Assembly: GCA_963756525.1 (NCBI GenBank)
Contig: CAVWNR010000003.1
Coordinates: 434,001 to 498,000, forward strand
Source: CAVWNR01 sp963756525
GTDB lineage: Bacteria > Actinomycetota > Actinomycetes > Mycobacteriales > Jatrophihabitantaceae
DNA: 64,000 nt
Direction of reading: 5' to 3'
Shown: positions 8,266-16,700 of the stretch, one piece after another
How the letters are laid out: each line of letters begins with the position of its first letter
How positions within the stretch are numbered: the first letter of the stretch is position 1
Program-made: the position numbers and the translations under genes
Notes under the pieces: generated by a model
Told to the model about the DNA's origin: nothing
The model's database searches: none
Seen by the model: the letters and a program-made list of their open reading frames with translations, nothing else

Positions 8266-8742
8266 GCGGTTGACGAAGCCCTCGAACGCCGCCAGGTTGG
8301 CTAGCGACTCGCCGTTCTTCACCCGCCACGCCCACTCACGGCGAATGGACGAGCCGAAGCCCATCTGCAGCAAGGTGTTGAACGATCCGTCGGCATACTC
8401 CAGCACCGCGCCGAGCACCCGGTCGATCTCCTCGCCGGTGATCGCCGGCAGCGACAGCCGACCGGTCAGGTAGATGTCACCCGAGTCGTCGATCGACCAG
8501 GACACCACGTACATGCGGGCGTTGTGCCGCAGCAGGTAGGCATGCACCTCCTGCAGGTTCTCCTCGGGCTTTCGCACGACGAACGCCTCGACGGTGAGCG
8601 CGTGCTCGCCCAGCGTCAGCCAGCAGGACGTCTTCAGGCGCCGCTCCCCCGGCAGCTCCACCATGAACTGGGCGTCGCCGAAGCGACGGAACGTGACGTC
8701 GCGTTCACGAAGCGCGGACTCGATGACCTCGGCTGGCGTCAC
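8224..8742 (-). CDS. YbjN-domain protein (Rv0487-like)
   Basis: 172 aa, GTG start overlapping the mshA stop by four bases (GTGA), so it is coupled to mshA. The body has the YbjN-type alternating beta/alpha pattern: FMVELPGERRLKTSCWL, EENLQEVHAYLLRHNARMY, DIYLTGRLSLPAITGEEIDR. The family resembles type III secretion chaperones in fold, and its role in actinomycetes is unknown. The same gene follows mshA in mycobacteria (Rv0487), which supports start and identity. Confidence 0.85.
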   Translation of the reverse strand: MTPAEVIESALRERDVTFRRFGDAQFMVELPGERRLKTSCWLTLGEHALTVEAFVVRKPEENLQEVHAYLLRHNARMYVVSWSIDDSGDIYLTGRLSLPAITGEEIDRVLGAVLEYADGSFNTLLQMGFGSSIRREWAWRVKNGESLANLAAFEGFVNRSRSLQPGGDTGDQ

Positions 8743-10001
8743 GGCTCGATCATCGCAGGACGCATCGCGGCGGCGAAGCTGTCGACGGCGTCGCGGTAGG
8801 CGTCGAGCAGACCCTCGGTGGTCCGGTCCCAGGAGAACTGCTCGGCGTGCGGCCGCGCTTTCTCGGCCAGTTCGGCGCGGCGGCGCGGCGAGTGGAGCAG
8901 GTCGCCGATGATCTCGGCCCACAAGGCCGGATCGTGCCCGCCGACCAGGACGCCGGACACTCCGGCCGCCACGGCCGTCGGCAGTCCGCCCACCGCGGCC
9001 GCCACCACCGGGGTCCCGCACGCCTGGGACTCCAGCGCGACCAAGCCGAACGACTCGTTGTAACTCGGCACGACGGTGAGGTCGGCGGCGCGGTAGTAGT
9101 CCGCGAGCAGGTCGCTACCGACGGGTGGCCGGAACAGCACCATATCGGCGATGCCCAGCTCACGCGCCAGGCCGGCGAGCCAATCGGGATCGGCGAGCCC
9201 GGTGCCGCTCGGCGCGCCGACGACGACAACCCGCAGCCGTCGCCCGAGTTCAGGATCGGACGCACGGATCGCCGCGGCGACGCGCAGCAACAGGTCAGGG
9301 GCCTTGAGCGGCTGGATTCGTCCGACGTAGAGGAGCACCAGCGCATCGGACGGGATGCCGAGCTTCGCCCGCACGACCGTGCCGGGCGCGTAGGTGCGCA
9401 GGTCGACGCCAGGCGGCACGACGGCGACCCGGTCTGCCTCGGCGTTGTAGTGCTCGATCAGCTCATGAGCCTCCTCGACCGTCGACGCCACCAGCCGGTC
9501 GGCCTCGGCGACCACCTGCTCCTCGCCGATGATGCGCGCCCGCGGTTCGGGCATGTCACCCTCGGCGAGCGCGGCGTTCTTCACCTTTCCCAGCGTGTGC
9601 GCGGCGTGCACCAGCGGAACGCCCCAGCGGTCGCGGGCCAGCCAGCCGACCTGCCCGGAGAGCCAGTAGTGCGAGTGGATCACGTCGTACCAGCCGGGCT
9701 CGTGATGCGCCTCGGCGCGGAGCACGGCCGCGGTGAACGCGCACAGCTGGGCCGGCAGGTCGCCCTTTGCCAGGCCCTCGAACGGGCCGGCGGTCACGTG
9801 CCGGACGAGCACCCCCGGGAGCATCTCCAGGCTGGGCGGCTGGTCGCTGGACGTCGCCCGGGTGAAGACCTCGACGTCGATGCCGGCCGCGGCCAGGCGC
9901 TTGGCGGTCTCGACGATGTAGACGTTCATCCCGCCCGCGTCGCCAGCGCCGGGGGTGTCGAGGGGCGAGGTGTGCACGCTGAGCATCGCCACGCGCTGCA
10001 C
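8739..10001 (-). CDS. mshA: D-inositol-3-phosphate glycosyltransferase MshA
   Basis: 420 aa GT4-family glycosyltransferase from a GTG start. GAGDAGGMNVYI near the N-terminus binds the donor. VGRIQPLKAPDLLL and the EX7E-type region SYNESFGLVALESQACGTPVVA mark the C-terminal Rossmann domain. It transfers GlcNAc from UDP-GlcNAc to 1L-myo-inositol 1-phosphate, the first committed step of mycothiol synthesis. Neighbouring murB upstream and ybjN downstream match mycobacteria. An inositol catabolic cluster 12 kb away means inositol is both a thiol precursor and a carbon source in this organism. Confidence 0.95.
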   Translation of the reverse strand: MQRVAMLSVHTSPLDTPGAGDAGGMNVYIVETAKRLAAAGIDVEVFTRATSSDQPPSLEMLPGVLVRHVTAGPFEGLAKGDLPAQLCAFTAAVLRAEAHHEPGWYDVIHSHYWLSGQVGWLARDRWGVPLVHAAHTLGKVKNAALAEGDMPEPRARIIGEEQVVAEADRLVASTVEEAHELIEHYNAEADRVAVVPPGVDLRTYAPGTVVRAKLGIPSDALVLLYVGRIQPLKAPDLLLRVAAAIRASDPELGRRLRVVVVGAPSGTGLADPDWLAGLARELGIADMVLFRPPVGSDLLADYYRAADLTVVPSYNESFGLVALESQACGTPVVAAAVGGLPTAVAAGVSGVLVGGHDPALWAEIIGDLLHSPRRRAELAEKARPHAEQFSWDRTTEGLLDAYRDAVDSFAAAMRPAMIEP

Positions 10002-10106
10002 GAGCCCGGCTCCCTTCGACGACCGATGGGTGAAACGGCGTCGCCGCCGTGGTCATTCCTACTCTGCTGGCCTACTCTCCTAGAGCCGGCGCTCGTGAGC
10101 CGCGGG

Positions 10107-11171
10107 TTACAGGCCGACGCCGGGTGCGAGGTGTGCCTCGGGGCGCAGGCGGATGCCGAAGCGCGCCTCGACACCGGCGCGGATCTCGCGTGCTGTCGCG
10201 AGCAGCTCGGCCGTCGTGGCACCACCGCGGTTGGTGAGCGCCAGGGTGTGCTTCGTGGATACCGCGACCGGTCCGGGCAGGCCGTAGCCGCGCGGGAATC
10301 CGGCGTTCTCGATCAGCCACGCTGCCGAGAGCTTCACTCGTCCGTCGACCGTCCACTGGGGGCACTCTGGCGGCGCGAGATTCGTCTCGACGAACGGGTT
10401 CACGAAGAACGAGCCGACACTCCAGGTGTCGTGGTCGGTGGCGTCGAGGACCATGCCCTTGCTGCGTCGAAGTTCCAGCACCGTCTCGCGAACCCGCTTC
10501 GCCGGCGCCGTGGCGCCCTGCTCGACCCCGAGGCGACGGGCCAGCTCCGCGTAACGCACCGGAACCGAGTCAGCAGAGCGCCGCAGCCGGAAGGTCACGT
10601 CCAGCACCAGGAAGCGGTCGGTGTGCTTGAACGCGCTGGTTCGGAATCCGAAACCGCACTGCCATGGCGCCCATCGTTCGACGGCACCGGTGTGCCGGTC
10701 GAACACGGTTACGCCGGTGATGCAGTCGGCGACCTCGCTGCCGTACGCGCCGACGTTCTGCACAGGCGTCGCGCCGGCCAGGCCGGGGATACCCGACATC
10801 GCTTCCAATCCTGACCAGCCCTCGTCGACCGTGTGCTCGACCAGCTCGTCCCAGGATTCGCCCGCCGCGACGGTGAACTCGGCGCTCTCGTAGCCGTTCG
10901 CGCGATCGACGCCACGCGTGCGCAGCGCGACCACCACGCCCGGCCACCCGTCGTCGCCGGCGACCAGGTTGCTGCCGCCGCCGAGCAGCAGCAGCGGGGT
11001 GCCAGAGCTGTCGGCCGACCGCACAGCGTCGACCAGTTCGGCGATCGTCGTGGCCGTCAGCAGGTTTGCGATCGGACCGCCGAGCCGCAGCGTCGTCAGG
11101 TCGGCGATTCGGGACGGCACGCTGCGCGAGGTTACCCGCTGGTCGCCCCGACTCCGCCGACGTGCCGACAT
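10107..11171 (-). CDS. murB: UDP-N-acetylenolpyruvoylglucosamine reductase MurB
   Basis: About 354 aa. FAD-binding segments LRLGGPIANLL, LLLGGGSNLVAGDDG and GIPGLAGATPVQNVGAYG, the proton-donor serine region SVGSFFVNP, and KHTLALTNRG near the C-terminus all match MurB. It reduces UDP-GlcNAc-enolpyruvate to UDP-MurNAc with NADPH in peptidoglycan synthesis. Two N-terminal starts are possible; the ATG at 11171 was chosen because the longer form runs close to the tRNA gene, and a GTG at 11135 is also possible. Confidence 0.93.
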   Translation of the reverse strand: MSARRRSRGDQRVTSRSVPSRIADLTTLRLGGPIANLLTATTIAELVDAVRSADSSGTPLLLLGGGSNLVAGDDGWPGVVVALRTRGVDRANGYESAEFTVAAGESWDELVEHTVDEGWSGLEAMSGIPGLAGATPVQNVGAYGSEVADCITGVTVFDRHTGAVERWAPWQCGFGFRTSAFKHTDRFLVLDVTFRLRRSADSVPVRYAELARRLGVEQGATAPAKRVRETVLELRRSKGMVLDATDHDTWSVGSFFVNPFVETNLAPPECPQWTVDGRVKLSAAWLIENAGFPRGYGLPGPVAVSTKHTLALTNRGGATTAELLATAREIRAGVEARFGIRLRPEAHLAPGVGL

Positions 11172-11229
11172 GCCACGCGGTCTGCGACACTGGGCGCACG
11201 CGGGCCGCCGCGTCATCAAGCGCCGGCCT

Positions 11230-11302
11230 GGGCCTCTAGCTCAATAGGCAGAGCTGCGGACTTTTAATCCGTAGGTTGTGGGTTCGAGTCCCACGGGGCC
11301 CA
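11230..11302 (+). tRNA. tRNA-Lys (anticodon UUU)
   Basis: Full cloverleaf of 73 nt: acceptor GGGCCTC pairing with GGGGCCC, anticodon loop CTTTTAA with anticodon TTT, T-arm GTGGG-TTCGAGT-CCCAC, discriminator A followed by CC. The 3' half from the anticodon arm is repeated at 20065-20098, showing that the gene is the integration site of the element that follows and that integration left this copy intact. Confidence 0.96.
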
Positions 11303-11303
11303 C
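11270..11303. repeat. Left attachment repeat (3' end of tRNA-Lys)
   Basis: 34 bp identical to 20065-20098, covering the end of the anticodon stem, the T-arm and the acceptor 3' strand. Upstream similarity (CTTTTAA) also persists at the right copy with one base missing, so the crossover lies within or next to the anticodon/T-arm segment, as is usual for tRNA-targeting integrases. Confidence 0.92.
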
Positions 11304-11376
11304 CGACTGCAGGTCCCGGATTTGCTGGCCTGCAGCGCTCCGGTCGAGTTCCGGAAAGATGATCAACTGCGGTTCA

Positions 11377-11416
11377 GTCCGCAAAAAGTCCGCAGAAGGT
11401 CCGCGCGCGGTCCGCA
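11377..11416. repeat. Four 11-bp-spaced GTCCGCA repeats, probable integrase arm sites
   Basis: GTCCGCA starts at 11377, 11388 and 11410, and GTCCGCG at 11399, so the period is exactly 11 bp. The stretch lies within the integrase 3' coding region about 75 bp inside the left attachment repeat. The period is not a multiple of three, so codon repetition does not explain it. Two more copies at the same spacing lie near the right end. Confidence 0.6.
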
Positions 11417-11545
11417 ACGCGTCCATCCGATCGGCAACTTCGTCGAGCCGATCGCCGTACAGGTGCCCGCACAGATCGAGCGTCATCGTGGCGCTCGCGT
11501 GGCCGAGCATCTGCTGGACGACCTTCACGTCGGCACCGCTAGTGA

Positions 11546-11654
11546 TGGCCAGGGACGCGGCGGTGTGCCGCAGGCTGTGCGGCGTCAGACCGTCGAGGCC
11601 GGCGGCGCGCGCCGCGCGGTCGAAGACTGTGTGCCGGAAGTTCTGCAGCCGCAA
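11546..11654. repeat. 109-bp direct repeat, left copy
   Basis: Identical over 109 bp to 15427-15535. Both encode the same stretch of the integrase, from NFRHTVF to HTAASLA, and flank the nested element. Similarity continues a further 15-25 bases past 11654 with small gaps. Confidence 0.93.
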
Positions 11655-11759
11655 GGCCGCGCGCGGCGAGTGACCGTGGCTGGTGAAACTGGTAAGCGGC
11701 AATGTTCTGACCGTGCGAATTGGTGCGTAGTCAGCGCCGACGCGGCACGCATTCGTCAT

Positions 11760-13720
11760 GGTTGGTGATTGGCTTGCCGGGCGAGTTCGCCGGCGTAGCG
11801 GGACCAGTCGCCGCCGGCGTCGCTGACCCATTTGACGGCGGTGGTGGGGGCGAGGTTGAGCATGTCGGCGAGCACGGCGGCGGGGACTTGCGCGGCGAGG
11901 TGGGTCATCGCCGCGCGGCGTCCGGGTTGGGCGCGGATGTCGAGGGCGCGCAGGCGTTCGCCGAGGCGGGCGGCGGTGAGCGGCCGGCCGGGTTGCAGGC
12001 CGGGAAACAGCCAGCGGCTGCCGGCCGGTGTGCCGACGCCGAGGTAGCGGCGGCGTTGCTGGACCAGGGCAAGAAGCAGCCGGCGAGCGGTTCGGGGATG
12101 TGCACGTCGTCGCGGCCGAAACGGAGAAACACCTTGTCAGCCTGGGTGATTATCTGGTCGGTGGTCATCGCGGCGATCCTGGAGAGTTGCTGGCCGTAGA
12201 GCAGCAGCAGGGTGCCGGCGACCCGGTCGGTGAGCTCGAGGGTGTCGTCGTGCAGCAGCCGGCGGACCTGTGCCCAGCGCTGTTCGTCGCTGCCGGATGG
12301 GCCGGTGCGGCTGCGTGTGGTGGGGACGGTGAGCCGGCGGGCGTGCCCGGCGGTGGCGGCCCAGAGTAGGAAGTCCCGCACCTGGTAGCGGGCCGGGCCG
12401 CCGGAAAGCCAGGTGTCGATGTCGCCTTGGCCGACCTCGGCGAGGGCGAGGCTGAGGTCGGCGATCCAGTTCAGGAACGCCGCCGCGGCGGTGATGTTGG
12501 CGCGGGCGTGGCGGGTGTAGCGCGGGGCCGGCCGGCGCGTTCGGCGCAGCGGCGGAGTCGGCGCAGCACCCGCCAGGTGGCGTAGGCCTGGACCAGGCGC
12601 CGGTCATGGTCGCGGCCAAGTTCGGCGACGGTGTCGGCGAGGAACCGTTCGACGCTGACGAGGGATTCGTCGCGGGCGGGCAGGACGGCGTTGGCGACGA
12701 GGAGATGCCGCAGGTAGTCGGCGGCCTGCCGTCGTGGGTGGGCGTCGAGCGTCTCATGGCTGCAGGCGAGTGCGCCGGCAGCGAGGTCGGCCAGCAGTTC
12801 GCGCCGGCGCCGTTGCGCAGCCAGTTCAATGCGCTGCGCGGGGTGCCGGTCGCGATGATCGACTCGTAGACCGGCACGAGTTCGGCGGGGATCTGGTCTC
12901 CGCCGCTGCGCAGTAGTGCCTCGGTGCGGCCACGCAGCGAACAGCGATTGCAGCGGCCGCGTTCGTAGAGCTTGTCCTCGATCCCGCAATCGATGCAGGC
13001 GTGGGTGATCGGCTGCCCGGCGCACTCGGCGCAGCGGATGGCGTCCGGGCCGGGCGGGTCGACGAGGCGGCGGGTGCGCGGCAGCTGGCGCAGACGCCCC
13101 GCCGCTGCAGCGCCGCCTGGTAGCACGGATCGCAGACCGGTCCTTCCGGCCAGCGGGCCGTCGGTGGCCGCTGCTGGCCGCAGTGCGCGCAGATCGCCGT
13201 CGCCGCGGGGTGCAGGCGACGCAGATCGGCTCGGCACCGGCGGCCGACACGCACGCCCGGCGGCGGGCGCAGCGGCTGCAGGTCGCGACCGGTAGCCGGT
13301 AGCAGGCATCGCAGATGTCCGGTGCCCGTCCCGGCCGCGGACCGCGATGCGCCGGGTCCGCCCGCACCGGCCGCAGCCGCGTGCGGCCAATCGGCGCAGC
13401 GACGACACAACGGCCGGTGCTGCTCGTCGTGGCCGCGGACCAGTTTCACCAGCCCGCAGCGGGCGCAGGCGGTGGTTTGCTGCCGGTCCCAGCAGCGGCG
13501 ACACACCCCACCGGACGGTGATCGGGTCAACGGCTTGCCGGTGCGGCGGCAGCCCGCGCAGGCCGGCTCGGGTAACGCGACCCGCGCTCGCGCAAGGCGT
13601 GACCAGCCGGCCGACCGAGGCCGGCGCCCCGACGCGAAGGGCTTCGGGTCGGCGGTCAACGCGGTGGCCAGCTCCCGGGCCGCGGCCGGACCGGTGAGCA
13701 CCGCGCCCACCGCCGCCACG
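11760..13720 (-). pseudogene. Large zinc-ribbon integrase-like protein, multiply frameshifted
   Basis: Pieces of one protein appear in order but in all three minus frames. First comes an N-terminal run of Cys-x-x-Cys ribbons (CAGCRRTGKP, CRRCWDRQQTTACARCGL, ICDACYRLPVATCSRCARRR, VCDPCYQAALQRRGVC), then HACIDCGIEDKLYERGRC and RSALNWLRNGAG. An alpha-helical integrase-like C-terminal half follows (RRLLHDDTLELTDRVAG, LLLYGQQLSRIAAMTTDQ, VFLRFGRDDVHIPEPL). At least five frame changes separate these pieces. In other actinobacteria proteins of this layout sit behind a tyrosine recombinase and an HTH gene, as here. It is not functional as it stands. Confidence 0.75.
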
Positions 13721-13799
13721 ACCGCATCCGGCGGCAGTGAGGGGTCCGCCGCAGCGCCGCCTCGATGATCACGCCCCGATGCTCGGCGGTCTCGCGGCC

Positions 13800-14121
13800 T
13801 TCACCGCGTGCCGGCGTCCTTGCCGCCGCGCAGGATCCGGGCCGCGTCGGCCGCGGCACCGCGTCGGCGCCAGCGCCGGTTCGCCGTGCGGGGTGAGGGC
13901 GTTGCGCTCGGTAGGGCTCGATCAGATCCGACGGGCCGCAGCCGAGGATGTCGCACAACGCTGCGAGCGTGGCAGCGACAGCCGCTCCGGGGGTGCGCGA
14001 CCAGCCGGTAGACCTGTCGCGGGACAGCCGCACCCGCGCTCGGCCAGCAGCGGCACCAGGTCCGAGGTGGCGAACATGCGGACTCGGCCATCAATCGCCG
14101 CAGGTGCCAGTGATACCCCAC
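13800..14121 (-). pseudogene. Small XRE-type HTH protein remnant
   Basis: A GTG at 14121 begins a protein reading GYHWHLRRLMAES. The expected continuation (MFATSDLVPLLAERGC, QVYRLV, PERLSL, LAALCDILGCGPSDLIEPY) is spread over three frames, so the gene has at least two frameshifts. Content matches the Cro/C1-type HTH protein that accompanies the recombinase and zinc-ribbon protein in this actinobacterial module. It probably regulated or assisted the recombinase; now inactive. Confidence 0.7.
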
Positions 14122-15242
14122 CTTGATCGCACGACCGGCCCCTGCTCGGCGCCGAACGCGATCCGCAACGCCTGGGCCAACATGCGGTTCTCGCATCCGC
14201 CCCGACGTGGGTGTAGACGGCGGTCGTGGATGCCCAGGAATGGCCGACCTGCTGCTGCACGACAACGGGTCCGCGCCGTCCTCATCAGGTGCGAAATGTA
14301 GGAATGGCGCAGGCAGTGCACCGACAACTCCCCCGGCAGCCCGGCCGCCGCCCGCCACTGGGCGAACCGGTCATCGATCTGCCGCAGCGAGATCCGCCCG
14401 CCCCGCTCGGTCAACCACAGCGCCGGATGCGCCGACCCTGCGCCGTAACGCGGCCGCACCGCATCCAGATACGCCCAGCGCCTCCCCGGCCCACGGCATC
14501 ACCGCCAGCACCGAGCGCCGCCGCGGCGGTGAACCGCGCATCGCCTTGCCGTACCGAACCTGACAGACCCCCAACCGGCCCAGCTGCGGCGCGGCCGGAT
14601 TCGCACTGAAGTCGACGACGTCGAGCACCCGACCTCCCGGCGGCGCAGCCCGAACGCGTAACACACCTACAAAAGCGTCGCGTCCCGATACGACGCCAGC
14701 CAGCCCTTCCGCCCGACCGACCGCGGCCCACCCACCATCGGCGGCATCGAAGAATGCCTGCAGCTCCTCCCGAGACAGCGCCCGCCGACCCGGCCGCCCC
14801 TCGTAGTCGGCCACGTGCACCGCGGCGCCACTCGCCCACCACCTGCACCGGCCGGGCGCCCACCCGCTGCCGCACTCGGCCACCCAGCCAAGCGCGGCGC
14901 ACACGTACTCCAAAAACACCGCCAACGCGCCCTGATACGACCGCACCGTCGAAGCGCCCACCTGCCCTGGGCGATCCACGCCCCACCTGCCCCGGCGCCC
15001 ACTCCCACGGCCAGGCCCCGGTGAACTCCACGAACCGGCGCACCGTCCGACCCGCGAGCCGACGATCGATCCCCCAACCGACGCGAGCGCTGCTGCCGCT
15101 GCCAACCAGACAACATCGCCTCGAACAGCGAATCTGCCTCACGCAGCGGCGTCACACCCGCCACCAGCGTCAACGCTGCCGACCCCACCCTGCCGCCGTC
15201 CGCCACCCGCACCCCCGAGAGCCCCGTTGCACCAACCGCCAC
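14122..15242 (-). pseudogene. Tyrosine recombinase (XerC/D-like) of the nested element, frameshifted
   Basis: N-terminal core-binding pieces (LREADSLFEAMLSGWQRQQR, STVRSYQGALAVFLEYVC), a middle piece (VCQVRYGKAMRGSPPRRR, VLAVMPWAGEAL) and C-terminal catalytic pieces (ALWLTERGGRISLRQIDDRF, HCLRHSYISHLM, QQVGHSWASTTAVYTHV) occur in order in different frames. The His-x-x-Arg and downstream Gly-His and Tyr of tyrosine recombinases are recognisable. Frame breaks make it inactive. Its end abuts the HTH remnant, so the three genes formed one operon. Confidence 0.78.
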
Positions 15243-15406
15243 GTCGCGTCAGCCGACGCACAGTACAGACGACGTCGGGCATCAGCTGCAACCAGGACAC
15301 GGAAACCCCGGTCACCGGCGTGTCGGCCCGTGACGTCAGGCAGCCAACAATCCCAAGAACAGCCTTTCCCTAGGGCAAGCAATCACAATGCGCGTCGGAT
15401 GTTGCA

Positions 15407-16340
15407 TCAAATGCAATTCGTGCATTTGGCCAGGGACGCGGCGGTGTGCCGCAGGCTGTGCGGCGTCAGACCGTCGAGGCCGGCGGCGCGCGCCGCGCGG
15501 TCGAAGACTGTGTGCCGGAAGTTCTGCAGCCGCAACAGGCCGCCGCGCGGCGACGTGAACACGTAGGCCTCCGCGTTCTTCCCGGCCACGTGGTTCGCGA
15601 GCTCGTCGACGAGGAAGCGCGGGATCCCCACGGTGCGCACCTGATGGGTCTTCGGCGTGCTGAACACCGCGTGCCCGCCGACCTCGGCGACCGCTTCGAC
15701 GATCTCGGCACGTCGGCGCATCAGGTCGAGTCGGCGCACCCGCAGCGCGGACAGCTCGCCGAACCGGACGCCGGTGTAGGCGAGGAAGAGGATCGCGAGG
15801 CGGTAGTCGCCGGCGGTTTCGGCGAGCAGCTCGACCTGGTCGACCGTGAGGAAGACCTTCTCCCCCTGGCCGCGCGGCAGCGGCACGTGGTCTGCGGGAT
15901 TGCGCGCCAGCCGGCCGTCGCGGACGGCCAGTGAGAATGCCAGCGATAGCACACGGTGCGCCTGGCGTACGGTTGCCGGCGCGAGACCGGACGCGGTCAG
16001 ATCGGCAACCCACGCGGCGACGCCCTCGTGCGTCACGTCCGCCAACGGAACGTCGCGCCAGCGCGGCAGCACGTTCACCCGCAGCAGTCCCTCGTAACGG
16101 GACCGCGTCGACGGCTTGAGGTCGACCTTCGTAATCGAGCCAGCGTCGCGACCACGCGCCGACAGTGATGCGGCTCCGGCTGGGGTCGACGTACACGCCG
16201 GTGGTGATGGCGGTCGTCACCTCGTCGAGCCAGCGCTGAGCGTCGATCTTGCGCTTGAAGTGACGCGAATGCTCCTTGCCCGCAGCGTCGCGGTATCGCG
16301 CCCGCCACCGTCCGTCCGGACGCTTCGCAATGTTGGCCAT
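15407..16340 (-). pseudogene. N-terminal half of the element's tyrosine integrase
   Basis: An ATG at 16340 opens MANIAKRPDGRWRARYRDAA, the Arm-DNA-binding domain of phage-type integrases. One extra base near 16120 shifts the frame; the next frame continues with the core-binding domain (LAPATVRQAHRVLSLAFSLA) and the catalytic domain with the first active-site arginine (LAYTGVRFGELSALRVR). The protein stops after HTAASLAKCTNCI, where the nested element begins. The second half is at 11304-11671. Both the frameshift and the interruption would inactivate it. Confidence 0.87.
15427..15535. repeat. 109-bp direct repeat, right copy
   Basis: Identical to 11546-11654. On the minus strand it is the last integrase sequence before the nested element starts; the same sequence restarts on the far side, so no integrase coding sequence was lost. 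Confidence 0.93.
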
Positions 16341-16469
16341 GATCGCCTCCGAGCCGTGTGACCACCTCGGTGTACCACGGCGATCTGTCGCCTTCGAGCG
16401 CCACGGCAACAGCCAACGACCACCGTCGACAATCGATCGTCAAAGGCCGACGCGGCTACCCTGTTCGAT

Positions 16470-16700
16470 GTGGGGACCGACCGCGTGGTGACTGATCACA
16501 GGATCATGGGCGGCGTGCCGTGCATCGCCGGTACGCGCATCCCGGTCGCCACCATCGTCGGGTTGATCGCCGAGGGTCTTACTGCGGACGGTGTCATCGC
16601 GGAGTACCCGCAGCTGACCGCCGAGGACGTGCGGGCCGCGCTTGAGTTCGCCGCGGCTGCGGTCGACGAGCGACACCTCCCGCTGCGGGCGCCTGGTTGA
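16470..16700 (+). CDS. DUF433-family antitoxin
   Basis: 76 aa from a GTG. The core VTDHRIMGGVPCIAGTRIPV then EGLTADGVIAEYPQLTAEDV is the DUF433 pattern, with a winged-helix-like fold. Its stop overlaps the TTG start of the next gene (TTGA). DUF433 proteins paired with PIN-like DUF5615 proteins are taken as antitoxin and toxin. Inside a tRNA-borne element this pair would favour retention of the element. Confidence 0.85.
   Translation: MGTDRVVTDHRIMGGVPCIAGTRIPVATIVGLIAEGLTADGVIAEYPQLTAEDVRAALEFAAAAVDERHLPLRAPG

Larger units (their letters stand above)
11304..11671 (-). pseudogene. C-terminal half of the element's tyrosine integrase
   Basis: Encodes NFRHTVFDRAARAAGL, then TPHSLRHTAASLAITSGADV and VVQQMLGHASATMTLDLCGHLY. 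This is the R-H-R-H/W-Y end of a phage-type tyrosine recombinase, with His-x-x-Arg in HSLRHT, His in LGHAS and the catalytic tyrosine in CGHLY. The N-terminal half lies 3.8 kb away at 15407-16340. The reading frame stays open into the tRNA gene (ending VGPVGLEPTTYG), a read-through common in such integrases; the true stop is uncertain. It cannot make a working recombinase alone. Confidence 0.85.
11655..15426. mobile_element. Nested degraded element inside the integrase gene
   Basis: About 3.8 kb lying between the two 109-bp integrase repeats. It holds three consecutive minus-strand gene remains: a tyrosine recombinase, a small HTH protein and a long zinc-ribbon integrase-like protein. The right end shows a perfect 7-bp inverted repeat AAATGCA-ATTCG-TGCATTT (15409-15427) at the junction. 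The gene trio recalls the multi-recombinase organisation of Tn554- and RIT-type elements, but membership in either is inference. Confidence 0.65.

Noticed and set aside
11241..11303. Open frame ending VGPVGLEPTTYGLKVRS across the tRNA-Lys gene, and a similar one ending GPVGLEPTTYV at 20060-20293
   Set aside because: This is translation of the tRNA 3' end, a well-known annotation artefact near tRNA-integrated elements. The integrase frame really does run into it, but no separate gene exists.
11546..11654. 109-bp repeat as an ordinary transposon target-site duplication
   Set aside because: Target duplications are normally 2-15 bp; 109 bp is far outside that, so a recombination origin is preferred.
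11655..15426. Frameshifts in the nested element as pure sequencing errors
   Set aside because: At least eight frame changes fall within 3.5 kb while flanking core and inositol genes of the same GC content are open over many kilobases. Real decay is more likely, though single cases such as the extra G near 16120 could be errors.
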